Shown piece by piece: positions 8,641 to 17,774 of a DNA stretch of 64,000 bases. Under the pieces are notes generated by a model, which was not told the origin of the DNA, made no database searches, and saw nothing but the letters and a program-made list of their open reading frames with translations. How positions within the stretch are numbered: position 1 is the first letter of the stretch; every line of letters starts with the position of its first letter. Made by a program: the position numbers and the translations under genes. The stretch lies in assembly GCF_029094505.1 (NCBI RefSeq), contig NZ_CP119108.1:1054001-1118000 (forward strand), read 5' to 3'. The DNA is from Microbacterium horticulturae. Its GTDB lineage: Bacteria > Actinomycetota > Actinomycetes > Actinomycetales > Microbacteriaceae.

Positions 8641-10164
8641 TCAGAACGGCGGCGGGTCGGGTGGATCAGGGGTCGTGTCGGTGAAGCGCACCATCGGCGC
8701 GGGGATGTCGACGTACACGCGCCCTGTCGGGCTCGTCCACTCGAGCACGCCATCGGCGAGCTGCCGCACCTTCCAACGAGTGTGGTGTTTGAGGATGTGG
8801 TGGCCTTTGCACAGGTGCTCGAGGTTGCATCGGCAGGTCGGTCCGCCGTCGCGATATCGGTCGGTGTGGTCGATCTCGCAGCGCCAGACCGGCTGACGGC
8901 AGCCGGGGAAGCGGCAATGCTCGTCGCGAGCGCCCAGAAGGCGCTTGAGGTGTTTGTTCGGATCGTGTCGATCCACACACAGCACGCCGCCGGAGTAAGG
9001 ACTGGTGAACATTCGATCCCAATTGCGGACGGCACTGGCAAGTGAGCGTGCGGTGGCGGTGTCGACGGGCCCGGAGCCGACCAGCGTCGCCGAGGCGACG
9101 GTGTTGGGCTGGGTGGGGATGGGAACACGCCGGAATGCGTCGGGGATGTGCGGATCGGCGAGGATGTCGCCGTCTCCGCTCGTGGCCGCGCCGGTGGTGT
9201 CGATCGAGGGGTCGAGGAGTTTGGCGGGAACGATCACCTGCACGTGCGCGGCGATCTTCTCGAAGACATCGGCGGGTCCATGCCCCGTGGGCACCGACGT
9301 GAGCAGCATGTCGCTGAGCACGTCGGCCCGGATCTGGTCGAGCGAACGTTCATCACCCGGCGCTGTGCCGTGATCGCCGCCATCGGTGTCGGGGGAGTCG
9401 GTGTCGGCCTCTGTGTCGGCGCCAGACTCGCCGGAGGCATTGGATCCGGCATCCACGCTTTCGCCCACACCGTGTTGCACGGTCTTGGCCATCTGCGTGA
9501 TCCGGTCGAAGATCGCGCGCGCGAGCGCGGCCGGAAGATCGGCGAACAACCGGGCCATGCCGTCATCGAGGTCGGTGATGCCGATGCGGCGGCGGCGCTT
9601 CGCGCGCGCGTGCCGCTCGTCGATCGAGTCGGGGTCGAGTCGGTCGGCGATCGACCGGCATGCGGCGCCGAGCCGACCGGCAGTGAGGTTCTCTGCCCGA
9701 CTCAGCGACTCGGCCTCGAAGGCCGCGCGCACCGAACCGGCCGGGAGAGAGCTGCCGACATCGACGATGGTGCGTGCACGGACGCGATCGATCCGTCCTC
9801 CGCGCAGCGCCTCGTGTACCGCGGGAAAGTCTTGCACGAGGGCGGCGGCATCGCCCATCCGCGTCTGCATCGTGCGATCGGACACGCGCAGCGCGGCGGC
9901 GATCTCGGATGACAGTTCACGCCACGGCAACTGCTGGTCATCGTCGATTCCGCGGGCGGCCATCGTCTCCGCGACCACGTCGACCGCGGCCGAGAGCATC
10001 GATGCCTCGAGCGCCTGCAGCGCCGCGACCTGCTTCTGCACCTGGGTGAGCCCCTCGACGAGGGCGTCGACTGCGGGAAGATCGACGTTCGACGCGTCGG
10101 CGAGCCAGGCAAGGCGCCCGGCATCGGGTGCCTGCTCGAGGCCGCTTACCGGCTCTTCTTCCAT
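8641..10164 (-). CDS. HNH endonuclease-domain protein with DUF222 (13E12-repeat type)
   Basis: 507 residues. The N-terminal ~300 residues are the α-helical DUF222 domain common in actinobacteria, including a low-complexity acidic stretch near 240-270. The C-terminus (about 400-480) holds an HNH nuclease fold: CRFPGC, then CEIDHTDRYRDGGPT, then NLEHLCKGHHILKHH, which supplies the Cys and His ligands and the DH pair. Such proteins occur in many copies per genome; their role is unclear, with proposed links to mobile elements or DNA processing. It sits inside the phenylacetate region without an evident functional connection. Confidence 0.9.
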   Translation of the reverse strand: MEEEPVSGLEQAPDAGRLAWLADASNVDLPAVDALVEGLTQVQKQVAALQALEASMLSAAVDVVAETMAARGIDDDQQLPWRELSSEIAAALRVSDRTMQTRMGDAAALVQDFPAVHEALRGGRIDRVRARTIVDVGSSLPAGSVRAAFEAESLSRAENLTAGRLGAACRSIADRLDPDSIDERHARAKRRRRIGITDLDDGMARLFADLPAALARAIFDRITQMAKTVQHGVGESVDAGSNASGESGADTEADTDSPDTDGGDHGTAPGDERSLDQIRADVLSDMLLTSVPTGHGPADVFEKIAAHVQVIVPAKLLDPSIDTTGAATSGDGDILADPHIPDAFRRVPIPTQPNTVASATLVGSGPVDTATARSLASAVRNWDRMFTSPYSGGVLCVDRHDPNKHLKRLLGARDEHCRFPGCRQPVWRCEIDHTDRYRDGGPTCRCNLEHLCKGHHILKHHTRWKVRQLADGVLEWTSPTGRVYVDIPAPMVRFTDTTPDPPDPPPF

Positions 10165-10307
10165 GCCTCCATTATTACGCCCACCTCCGACATCTATCGA
10201 AGAAAGCTACGTATCCAGTGTTCCGATAGGCGGCATGCCGGCCGAAGCGCTGACGCATCGGCAACCCTCAGGGCGGCGACCTTAGTAGGTCAGTTCAGCA
10301 GCGCGCG

Positions 10308-11024
10308 TCACTCGGTGAGCAGCGCGCGCAGCGCCGCCCGCGTGACCAGCTCGATCTCGAGGCGGTCCATGATGCCGTCGACATCCTCGGCGAACGCGAC
10401 GACGTGCGGGGTGACCTCGGCGAGGAACGCATCGGTCTCGTCACCCGTCCACCTCGCCTGCCGATCGTGCGTCGGTCCGCCGTGAGCGGCGGAGCCCGCC
10501 ATGGCCCGCACCGCGAGCGAGTAGTCGGCGACGATCCCGCCGGCGGTCACACCGGCGTTCGCGAGCAGAAGCGTCGAGATCAGGCCGGTGCGGTCGCGGC
10601 CGGCGCTGCAGTGGAAGAGGATGCCGGGCTCGGCGCCCGCGATCGCCTCGAGGGTCGCACGCACGAGATGCGGGAGGATGCGCACATTGTGCGCCCAGTA
10701 CTCGGGCGAGTCCAAGATCGGGAAGCAGGTCTCGATGAACTCGGTGTTCTGCTGGTCTTCGGTCGGCGCGAGCGTGATCGTGACATGCTCTGGTGTTCTT
10801 GCGGCGGGGTCTCCGTCGCGGGCGCCGACCTCGGCGTCGGTGCGCAGGTCGACGATCGACCGCAGACCCCAGGATGCGGCATCCCGCCACCCCTGCTCGG
10901 TGAGCAGCTCGCGGCGGGCCCCGCGGGCGAGGCGATTCGGGATCGTCGTCGCGCCGTCGACCGTGGGCAGGCCACCGAGGTCCCGGATGTTGCGGCCGCC
11001 GTGCCAGCTCAGTTCCCTGTGCAT
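10308..11024 (-). CDS. Tyrosine/serine protein phosphatase (PTP, CX5R loop)
   Basis: 238 residues. The signature loop HCSAGRDRTG (about residues 137-146) is the Cys-X5-Arg catalytic motif of the family, and the N-terminal phrase NIRDLGGLPT is typical of the bacterial Y_phosphatase3 type (IphP/MptpB-like). It would dephosphorylate phosphotyrosine or phosphoinositide-like substrates. There is no clear Shine-Dalgarno before the ATG at 11024. It lies between the HNH gene and paaK with no operon partner. Confidence 0.88.
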   Translation of the reverse strand: MHRELSWHGGRNIRDLGGLPTVDGATTIPNRLARGARRELLTEQGWRDAASWGLRSIVDLRTDAEVGARDGDPAARTPEHVTITLAPTEDQQNTEFIETCFPILDSPEYWAHNVRILPHLVRATLEAIAGAEPGILFHCSAGRDRTGLISTLLLANAGVTAGGIVADYSLAVRAMAGSAAHGGPTHDRQARWTGDETDAFLAEVTPHVVAFAEDVDGIMDRLEIELVTRAALRALLTE

Positions 11025-11329
11025 CGGGACATCTTACGAGGCGTGTCTGCGGGTCGACGTCGGGCGGCGTGTGCGAGGCAGCCGGTCGCTCCCGGGGATA
11101 AGGACACCCGGACGTTCGGTCCGCAAATAGGGGAGTCCGCCCACAGGCCGAGGTGACGGCCGTCGCCCTCACAACCGCATTGAATTTCCTGCTCACACAG
11201 GTGAGCGCGAGCGGACGTGCCCATCAGAGTGGCTGTGTGAACGGAAAGTTCACCACGTCTACGCGATGTGCCGCACTCCGGCGGCCCTCGAAGCAACGCA
11301 TGCTCGTCTCGGCGCTCCGCGCCTCGCGC
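11025..11329. other. Intergenic stretch, 305 bp, no gene seen
   Basis: No reading frame with coding character was found. The only structure seen is an inverted repeat GCTCAC-ACAG-GTGAGC at 11191-11206 without a T-run. The stretch separates the 5' end of the phosphatase gene from the 3' end of paaK. Confidence 0.5.
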
Positions 11330-12610
11330 TCATCGCAGGTCGTACACGCGCTTGTACTTGCCCTCACTGCGCGGCAGGGTGCCGGGCTCTTCCAGCCGCA
11401 CCTCGACGCTCGTGCCCAGATGCGCCTTCACGCGCCGCCGCAACACCTCGGTCGCCGCCTCGCAGACCTCGACAGACAGCGCCGGATCCCTTTCGATCCG
11501 CACCGTCATCGCGTCCAGCGCCCCGTGCTTCGACAGCTCCAACACGAAGTGCGGCGTGAGCGCCTCGATGCCCAGCACGAGCTCCTCGATCTGGGTCGGA
11601 AACAGATTCACCCCGCGCAGAATGATCATGTCGTCATCGCGTCCGGTGATCTTCTGGATGCGCCGCATCGACGGACGCGCGGTACCCGGCAGCAGACGCG
11701 TCAGATCACGCGTGCGATACCGGATCACCGGGAACGCCTCTTTCGTCAGCGAGGTGAACACCAGCTCGCCCGCCTCGCCGTCGGCCACCGGCTCACCCGA
11801 CTCGGCATCGATCACCTCCGGTAAGAAGTGGTCCTCCCACACATGCGGACCGTCCTTGGTCTCGACGCACTCGTTCGCCACCCCCGGACCCATCACCTCG
11901 CTGAGCCCGTAGATGTCCACGGCATCGATGCCCAACCGCCGCTCGATCTCACCGCGCAGCTCGTTCGTCCACGGCTCCGCACCGAGCACGCCGATCCTCA
12001 ACGACGTCGACCGGGGATCGATGCCGGCCTGCTCCATCGCATCCGCGATCGTCAGCAGATAGCTCGGCGTGCAGGTGATGACCTCCGGCTCGAAGTCGTG
12101 GATCAGCTGCACCTGCCGGGCCGTCTGCCCGCCCGACACCGGAATCACCGCCGCCCCCAGCAGCGCCGCCCCGTCGTGCAGCCCGAGACCGCCCGTGAAC
12201 AGGCCATAGCCATACGCGTTGTGCACCTTCATCCCGGGCTTCACGCCCGATGCCCGCAACGACCGCGCCACCAGCTGCGCCCACCGATCCAGATCACCCT
12301 GTGTGTAGCCGACGACCGTGGGCCGGCCGGTCGTCCCCGACGACGCATGGATGCGCCGCACCTGCGACATCGGCACCGCGAACATGCCGAACGGATACGT
12401 GTCACGCAGATCGGCCTTCGTCGTGAACGGCAGCTTCCGCACGTCATCGAGCGACCGCACGTCGCCCGGCGCCACGCCCGCAGCGTCGAACTTCTGCCGA
12501 TACAACGGCACGTTCTCGTACGCGTGATGCACCGTCCACTGCAGGCGCTGCAGCTGCAGCTCTTCCAGCTCGGCGCGCGACAGCCGCTCTTCGGGGTCGA
12601 GGTCATCCAC
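11330..12610 (-). CDS. paaK: Phenylacetate-CoA ligase PaaK
   Basis: About 426 residues of the AMP-forming PaaK family, with the ATP-binding loop SSGTTGRPT (around residue 85) and YGLSEVMGPG later. It converts phenylacetate, ATP and CoA to phenylacetyl-CoA, the first step of the pathway. The GTG at 12610 is chosen because AAGGAGG ends exactly 6 nt before it; in-frame ATG codons at 12616 and 12628 have the ribosome site too close or absent. It overlaps the end of paaI by 8 nt, so the two are translationally coupled. Confidence 0.95.
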   Translation of the reverse strand: MDDLDPEERLSRAELEELQLQRLQWTVHHAYENVPLYRQKFDAAGVAPGDVRSLDDVRKLPFTTKADLRDTYPFGMFAVPMSQVRRIHASSGTTGRPTVVGYTQGDLDRWAQLVARSLRASGVKPGMKVHNAYGYGLFTGGLGLHDGAALLGAAVIPVSGGQTARQVQLIHDFEPEVITCTPSYLLTIADAMEQAGIDPRSTSLRIGVLGAEPWTNELRGEIERRLGIDAVDIYGLSEVMGPGVANECVETKDGPHVWEDHFLPEVIDAESGEPVADGEAGELVFTSLTKEAFPVIRYRTRDLTRLLPGTARPSMRRIQKITGRDDDMIILRGVNLFPTQIEELVLGIEALTPHFVLELSKHGALDAMTVRIERDPALSVEVCEAATEVLRRRVKAHLGTSVEVRLEEPGTLPRSEGKYKRVYDLR

Positions 12611-13028
12611 CGGCATCCTCCTTCGCATCGAACAGCCGGTTCGTCGTCAGCGACCGCCCGCGAAACTCCGCGACGACGTCGCCCGTCTCATCGCTCACCG
12701 TCACGTCGTACAGGCCGTTGCGCCCGCTCACCGCCCGCCGCACCGCCGTCGCCGTCAGCGTCTGCCCCTCGACGGTCGACTTGAAGAACGTGATGTCTGC
12801 ACCCGCCGCCACCGTCACGCGCTCGTCCTCGTTGCATGCCATCGCGAACGCCGTGTCGGCCAGCGCGAACACGAACCCACCATGCGTGATCGCGAATCCG
12901 TTGAGCATGTCATCGCGCACCCGCATCGACACGACAGCCTTGCCCGGCTCATCGGACACGACGCGCAGACCGAGAGCTGCAGCGGCGCGATCGTTCCTGA
13001 TCATCGGCCGAATCACGGCATCCGACAT
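12603..13028 (-). CDS. paaI: PaaI hotdog-fold acyl-CoA thioesterase
   Basis: 141 residues from the ATG at 13028, which has GGGAGGGA just upstream; the frame extends further but without a start signal. It is a hotdog-fold protein with the PaaI motif around NGFAITHGGFVFALADTAF (about 45-63), containing the catalytic Asn/Gly and Asp. It hydrolyses stalled ring-hydroxylated phenylacetyl-CoA derivatives and frees CoA. It is first in the paaI-paaK operon, divergent from paaA, with a shared 81-bp promoter region holding the paa palindrome. Confidence 0.93.
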   Translation of the reverse strand: MSDAVIRPMIRNDRAAAALGLRVVSDEPGKAVVSMRVRDDMLNGFAITHGGFVFALADTAFAMACNEDERVTVAAGADITFFKSTVEGQTLTATAVRRAVSGRNGLYDVTVSDETGDVVAEFRGRSLTTNRLFDAKEDAGG

Positions 13029-13069
13029 CGTCCCTCCCGCACCCTTGCGTCGGCACGAGTATGGCATAA

Positions 13070-13091
13070 TTACTGAACGAGCGGTAGGTAA
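13070..13091. promoter_or_regulatory. Putative paa operator between divergent paaI and paaA
   Basis: An imperfect 22-bp palindrome with ends TTAC...GTAA and core CTGAACGA/GCGGTAGG, centred between 13080 and 13081. It matches the paaZ site at 6504-6525 over CTGAACGANCGGTA. One site here could control both paaIK and paaABCDEG. Confidence 0.6.
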
Positions 13092-13109
13092 TTACGCGAG
13101 GAGTCGACG

Positions 13110-14063
13110 ATGACCACGGTGACAAGCACCGATGACGAACAGCGCGCGTTCGATGCACTGATCGACGCGGACGCGCGCATCGAGCCGCGCGACGGGATGC
13201 CCGACGACTACCGAAAGACGCTGATCCGGCAGATGTCGCAGCACGCGCACTCCGAGATCATCGGCATGCAGCCCGAGGGCAACTGGATCACGCGCGCTCC
13301 GAGCCTGCAGCGCAAGGCGATCCTGATGGCGAAGGTGCAGGATGAGGCGGGCCACGGCCTCTACCTGTACTCGGCGACGCAGACGCTCGGGATCACCCGC
13401 GACGAGATGACCGAGCAGCTCATCGAAGGGCGTGCGAAATACTCCTCGATCTTCAATTACCCGACCCCGACCTGGGCAGACATGGGCGCGATCGGCTGGC
13501 TCGTCGACGGCGCCGCGATCGTCAACCAGGTGCCGCTGTGTCGCTGCTCGTACGGCCCCTACGCCCGTGCGATGGTGCGCATCTGCAAGGAGGAGTCGTT
13601 CCACCAGCGTCAGGGGTTCGAGATCCTGCTCACGCTCATGCAGGGCACCGACGCGCAGAAGCAGATGGCGCAGGACGCCGTGGACCGCTGGTACTGGCCG
13701 AGCCTCATGATGTTCGGCCCGCCCGACGACGAGTCGCCCAACTCCGCGCGCTCGATGGCCTGGAAGATCAAGCGCTTCTCGAACGACGAGCTGCGCCAGC
13801 GCTTCGTCGGCATGCTCGTGCCGCAGGCCGAGGTGCTCGGCGTCACACTGCCCGATCCGAACCTGCGCTGGAACGACGACACGCAGCAGTACGACATGAG
13901 CCCGATCGACTGGGACGAGTTCATGGCCGTGTTGAAGGGCCACGGCCCGATGAATGCCGTGCGCATCCAGACCCGCCGTGACGCGCATGAAGGCGGCGCC
14001 TGGGTCCGCGAAGCCGCCGCCGAATACGCCCGCAAGCAGCAGCAGAAGGAGCAGGCCGCATGA
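13110..14063 (+). CDS. paaA: 1,2-phenylacetyl-CoA epoxidase, catalytic subunit PaaA
   Basis: 317 residues, ferritin-like di-iron oxygenase α subunit. Diagnostic segments include [18 protein letters not shown] and [16 protein letters not shown], which carry carboxylate/His iron ligands (E-x-x-H pattern). With PaaB, PaaC and PaaE it epoxidises the aromatic ring of phenylacetyl-CoA using O2. The ATG at 13110 has GAGGAG upstream. First gene of paaABCDE-paaG; its stop overlaps the paaB start by ATGA. Confidence 0.97.
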   Translation: MTTVTSTDDEQRAFDALIDADARIEPRDGMPDDYRKTLIRQMSQHAHSEIIGMQPEGNWITRAPSLQRKAILMAKVQDEAGHGLYLYSATQTLGITRDEMTEQLIEGRAKYSSIFNYPTPTWADMGAIGWLVDGAAIVNQVPLCRCSYGPYARAMVRICKEESFHQRQGFEILLTLMQGTDAQKQMAQDAVDRWYWPSLMMFGPPDDESPNSARSMAWKIKRFSNDELRQRFVGMLVPQAEVLGVTLPDPNLRWNDDTQQYDMSPIDWDEFMAVLKGHGPMNAVRIQTRRDAHEGGAWVREAAAEYARKQQQKEQAA

Positions 14064-14347
14064 CCGAAGAGACCTGGCCTCTCTGGGAGGTGTTCGTCCG
14101 CGCCGGTCGGGGACTGAGTCACGTGCACGTCGGCTCGCTGCACGCGCCCGACGCAGACATGGCCGTGCGCAACGCGCGCGACCTGTACACCCGGCGCGGC
14201 GAAGGCGTATCGATCTGGGTCGTGCCCTCCGACGCGATCACCGCCAGCGACCCCGACGCCAAGGGTGCGTTCTTCGAGAGCCCGGCCGGCAAGAACTTCC
14301 GCCATGCGACCTACTACACCGCCAGCGAGGGGGTGCCGCACCTGTGA
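14060..14347 (+). CDS. paaB: 1,2-phenylacetyl-CoA epoxidase subunit PaaB
   Basis: 95 residues, the family's usual length, starting [22 protein letters not shown]... in the PaaB pattern. It is a small structural subunit bridging PaaA-PaaC heterodimers in the epoxidase. It overlaps paaA by 4 nt and paaC by 4 nt. Confidence 0.96.
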   Translation: MTEETWPLWEVFVRAGRGLSHVHVGSLHAPDADMAVRNARDLYTRRGEGVSIWVVPSDAITASDPDAKGAFFESPAGKNFRHATYYTASEGVPHL

Positions 14348-15180
14348 CCGACGCCCGCTCGCACGCCGTCCGCGCCGTGCACATCTCCGTCGACGAGGTC
14401 GAGCTCGCCGCCGAACTCGCCGGCGACGAGGGCCGCACCGCGACGCCCGACATCGCCGAATACGCGCTCTGGCTCGGCGATGACGCCCTGATCCTCGCCC
14501 AGCAGGTCGGCGCCTGGATCGCCCACGCGCCCGAACTCGAAGAAGACGTCGCGCTCGCCAACATCGCCCTCGATCTGCTCGGCCACGCGCGCAGCCTGCT
14601 GCGCTACGCCGGCACCGCCGACGGGCGCAGCGAAGACGACCTCGCGTACTTCCGCGATGAGCCCGACTTCCGTAGCGCATGGCTGTTCGAGCAGCCCAAC
14701 GGCGACTTCGCGCACACTATCGGGCGCCAGCTCGCGGCATCCACGTATCTGTCCGTGCTGTACGAGCGACTGCAGCACTCGGGCGATCCGGTACTGGCCG
14801 CGGTCGCCGGCAAGGCCGTCAAGGAGGTCGCCTACCATCGGGATCACGCCGTGCAGTGGACGCTGCGGCTGGCCGGCGGCACCGACGAATCGCGCCGCCG
14901 CATGATCACGGCCATCGACGACATCTGGCCGTACGTCGATGAGCTGTTCCGCGACGAGCCGCTGATCGACAGGCTGGGGGATGCCGTGGTGCGGCCCTCG
15001 ACGCTGCGGGCGCCGTTCGACGTGGCCGTCGCACCGGTGCTGGCCGAAGCCGAGCTCGAGGTGCCCACCCGCTTCACCGCGTCGGGCGGCGGGCGGAGGG
15101 GGGAGCACTTTCCGACGCTCGGGTATCTGCTCGCCGAGATGCAGGTGCTCGCCCGCGCACATCCGGGGGCGACATGGTGA
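14344..15180 (+). CDS. paaC: 1,2-phenylacetyl-CoA epoxidase subunit PaaC
   Basis: 278 residues from the GTG at 14344, which overlaps the paaB stop as GTGA. It is the ferritin-like, non-catalytic partner of PaaA; segments such as EYALWLGDDALILAQQ, IALDLLGHARSLL and VAYHRDHAVQW are typical. The frame continues upstream through paaB but has no start signal there. The end overlaps paaD by 7 nt. Confidence 0.95.
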   Translation: MTDARSHAVRAVHISVDEVELAAELAGDEGRTATPDIAEYALWLGDDALILAQQVGAWIAHAPELEEDVALANIALDLLGHARSLLRYAGTADGRSEDDLAYFRDEPDFRSAWLFEQPNGDFAHTIGRQLAASTYLSVLYERLQHSGDPVLAAVAGKAVKEVAYHRDHAVQWTLRLAGGTDESRRRMITAIDDIWPYVDELFRDEPLIDRLGDAVVRPSTLRAPFDVAVAPVLAEAELEVPTRFTASGGGRRGEHFPTLGYLLAEMQVLARAHPGATW

Positions 15181-15737
15181 TGCGCGCCGTCCTGCCCACC
15201 CGTGCCGAAGCGCTCGAGGCCGTGCTCGGTCCCGCGCCCGTCGTCGTGCCCGCCGACGGCACGGACCTCGAACGCGCGCGGGCCGCGGCATCCACCGTCT
15301 GCGATCCCGAGCTGCCGGTGCTCTCGATCGCCGACCTCGGCGTGCTGCGAGACGTGCGCATCGACGAGGACGTCGTGACCGTCGTCGTGACCCCGACGTA
15401 CTCGGGCTGCCCCATGATGCAGGTCATCGAGCGCGACATCGCACGCGCGGTGCGTGCCGCGGGGTTCGCCGACGTGCACGTGCGCACCGAGCTGTCGCCG
15501 GCCTGGACCACCGACTGGATCAGCGCCGAGGGGCGCCGACGGCTCGAGGAGTTCGGCATCGCCCCGCCCACGGGCACCCGGCCGCTCGGGCCGATTCAGG
15601 GCGGCCTGCACGTGCGCTGCCCGCACTGCCGCTCGCTGAACACCCGCGAGATCTCGCACTACGGCTCGACCGCGTGCAAGGCGCTGTACGCGTGCCGGTC
15701 CTGCGGTGAGCCGTTCGACTTCTTCAAGGACCATTGA
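15174..15737 (+). CDS. paaD: PaaD, Fe-S assembly-type protein for the phenylacetyl-CoA epoxidase
   Basis: 187 residues. The N-terminal ~100 residues form a MIP18/DUF59 domain (TVCDPELPVLSIADLGVLRDV), and the C-terminus has a zinc- or cluster-binding set: CPHC at about 145 and CRSC near 178. It is needed for maturation of the epoxidase complex. An ATG at 15180 is an alternative start two codons further in. Confidence 0.94.
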   Translation: MVMRAVLPTRAEALEAVLGPAPVVVPADGTDLERARAAASTVCDPELPVLSIADLGVLRDVRIDEDVVTVVVTPTYSGCPMMQVIERDIARAVRAAGFADVHVRTELSPAWTTDWISAEGRRRLEEFGIAPPTGTRPLGPIQGGLHVRCPHCRSLNTREISHYGSTACKALYACRSCGEPFDFFKDH

Positions 15738-16897
15738 TGACGGATGCCACGGCCGCCGAACGCGTCGCCGACGCGTTCCTCACGTCCGCCGTCGGCGGCC
15801 CGCGCCGGCGCGCCGCGCGCTTCCACACGCTCACGGTCGCCGGCGTCCGCCCGCTCACCGACGATGCGATCGAGGTCACATTCGCCGTGCCCGACGAGTT
15901 GCGCGCCGACTACGAATACCTGGCCGGGCAGCACGTCGCCCTGCGCGCCCGGCTCGACGGACAAGAACTGCGCCGCTCGTACTCGCTGTGCCGACCTCCC
16001 GACGGCGGCGCGCTCAGCGTCGCGATCAAGCGCGACATCGGCGGACGGTTCTCGACCTGGGCGCAGACCGAGCTGCACCCCGGCGACACACTCGACGTCA
16101 TGAGCCCGCAGGGCAGCTTCACCACGCGCCTCGACGACCTCGACGGCCGCCACCTCGTCGGCATCGCCGCCGGCAGCGGCATCACCCCGCTGATGGCCCT
16201 GGCCACCGCGGTGCTGTCGCGCTCGGCGACCTCGCGCTTCACCCTCGTCTACACGAACCGGTCGCGCAGCGACGTGATGTTCCTCGAGGACCTCGCCGAT
16301 CTGAAGGATCGCTACCCGTCGCGGCTCGCTCTGCACCACGTGCTCTCGCGCGAGCAGCGTGCGGCGCCCCTGCTGTCGGGCCGCATCGACGAGCCGAAGC
16401 TGCGCACGATGCTCGACGTGCTCGTCCGTCCCGACACGGTCGACGAGTGGTTCCTGTGCGGACCGTTCGCGCTCGTGCAGCTGTGCGGCGACGTGCTCAC
16501 CGACGTCGGCGTCGATCGCGCGCACATCCGCCACGAGCTGTTCACCACCGGCGAGCCGGGCGAAGCCACGCCGACCGGGCCGCGGCCGGTCGAGCCGGCA
16601 CGCCCCGACGAGCACGTGCGCACCGTGCGCTTCACACTCGAGGGGCAGAGCGCGAGCGTCGACAGCCCCGACAGTGCGCACGAGACGATCCTCAACGCCG
16701 CCTTGCGCGTGCGGCCCGACGTGCCGTTCGCATGCGCCGGGGGAGTGTGCGGCACTTGCCGCGCGCGCCTGCTGGAGGGCGATGTGCGCATGACCGAGAA
16801 CTACGCGCTCGAACCCGAAGAGCTCGAGCGCGGCTATATCCTGACCTGCCAATCCCATCCGACCACCGACACAGTCGTCGTCGACTACGACGTGTGA
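15737..16897 (+). CDS. paaE: Phenylacetyl-CoA epoxidase reductase PaaE
   Basis: 386 residues from the ATG at 15737. Domain order is FAD-binding (with RRSYSLCRPP near residue 80), NAD(P)-binding (GIAAGSGITPLMAL) and a C-terminal plant-type 2Fe-2S domain with CAGGVCGTCRARL and a fourth Cys in ILTCQSHP. It passes electrons from NADPH to the PaaA di-iron centre. A TTG one codon earlier is possible. It overlaps the paaD stop. Confidence 0.95.
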   Translation: MTDATAAERVADAFLTSAVGGPRRRAARFHTLTVAGVRPLTDDAIEVTFAVPDELRADYEYLAGQHVALRARLDGQELRRSYSLCRPPDGGALSVAIKRDIGGRFSTWAQTELHPGDTLDVMSPQGSFTTRLDDLDGRHLVGIAAGSGITPLMALATAVLSRSATSRFTLVYTNRSRSDVMFLEDLADLKDRYPSRLALHHVLSREQRAAPLLSGRIDEPKLRTMLDVLVRPDTVDEWFLCGPFALVQLCGDVLTDVGVDRAHIRHELFTTGEPGEATPTGPRPVEPARPDEHVRTVRFTLEGQSASVDSPDSAHETILNAALRVRPDVPFACAGGVCGTCRARLLEGDVRMTENYALEPEELERGYILTCQSHPTTDTVVVDYDV

Positions 16898-16907
16898 GGA
16901 GCATCCC

Positions 16908-17678
16908 GTGATCGACCTGAGCTACGCCGACGACGTCGCCGAGATAGTGCTGAACGCACCGGGCAAACGCAACGCGCTCGACGAGACCGCGCTGCACGAG
17001 CTGTCGCTCGCCTACGCCGACGCCGAGCAAGCGGGGGTGCGCGCCGTGCTGCTGCGCGGTGAGGGCCCCGCGTTCTGTGCGGGCCGCGACATCTCCGGCG
17101 TCGACCCGGCAAGCGACGACGTGCCCGGGTACCTCGACGGGCTGCTCGCTCCGCTCATGCGCCGTATAGCGATGTTCCCGGCGCCGACGTTCGCCGCCGC
17201 TCAGGGCGCGTGCCTGGGCGTGGGGCTCGGGCTGCTCATCGCCACCGACGTCGTCTACGTCGCCGACACCGCGAAGATCGGCTCGCCCTTCGCTGCTCTC
17301 GGTGCCCTGCTCGACTCCGGCGGCCACGCGCTGTTCACCGCGCGGCTCGGCGCCCATCGCACGCTCGACCTCGTCTACACCGGTCGGCTGATGTCGGGGG
17401 AGGAGGCAGTGAACGCCGGGCTGTTCTCGCGCGTGTTCCCGGCGGACGAGGTGCGGGATGCCGCATCCACCGCCGCCCGGACGGCAGCGCAGGGCCCGAC
17501 CGCCGCGTTCGTCGCCAGCAAGCGACTCGTCGCCCGCGTGCGCGACGAGCGGCTGAGCCTGTGGGAGACCCTCGACGCCGAGGCGGCCGGGCAGACGGCG
17601 TTGTCGCACACCGCTGACTATCGTGAGGGGTTCGCGGCGTTCCACCAGAAGCGGCCGCCCGTCTTCCGCGGCTGCTGA
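16908..17678 (+). CDS. paaG: Enoyl-CoA hydratase/isomerase of the PaaG type
   Basis: 256 residues from the GTG at 16908 (GAGGAGC upstream), 10 nt after paaE, so in the same operon. Crotonase fold with the oxyanion loops CAGRDISG and QGACLGVG. Asp136 in LLDSGG stands where PaaG isomerases have their catalytic Asp, instead of the Glu of hydratases, which favours the ring-1,2-epoxyphenylacetyl-CoA isomerase (epoxide to oxepin). PaaF remains the alternative. No paaF, paaH or paaJ homologue follows, so β-oxidation of the product must be encoded elsewhere. Confidence 0.85.
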   Translation: MIDLSYADDVAEIVLNAPGKRNALDETALHELSLAYADAEQAGVRAVLLRGEGPAFCAGRDISGVDPASDDVPGYLDGLLAPLMRRIAMFPAPTFAAAQGACLGVGLGLLIATDVVYVADTAKIGSPFAALGALLDSGGHALFTARLGAHRTLDLVYTGRLMSGEEAVNAGLFSRVFPADEVRDAASTAARTAAQGPTAAFVASKRLVARVRDERLSLWETLDAEAAGQTALSHTADYREGFAAFHQKRPPVFRGC

Positions 17679-17744
17679 GCTGCGCAGCCGTCGAGCTCTC
17701 TCGACCTCTGAGTTCGCTCAGGGCGCACATCTTCGTAGGTGCGG

Positions 17745-17762
17745 AGTGAGTGCTCACTCACT
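17745..17762. promoter_or_regulatory. Perfect inverted repeat, putative TetR operator
   Basis: AGTGAGTG-CT-CACTCACT: 8-bp arms and a 2-bp centre. It abuts the likely −10 TACACT (17762-17767), which is 7 nt before the GTG start of the TetR gene. This is the expected place for autorepression of the TetR-ABC exporter operon. Confidence 0.65.
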
Positions 17763-17774
17763 ACACTCGAATCC

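Noticed and set aside
10194..10229. CTATCG...CGATAG dyad upstream of the HNH gene
   Set aside because: Six-base arms 24 bp apart are expected by chance in a stretch this long.
11191..11206. Inverted repeat GCTCAC-ACAG-GTGAGC as a terminator or operator
   Set aside because: Short, without a T-run and more than 130 bp from any gene start.
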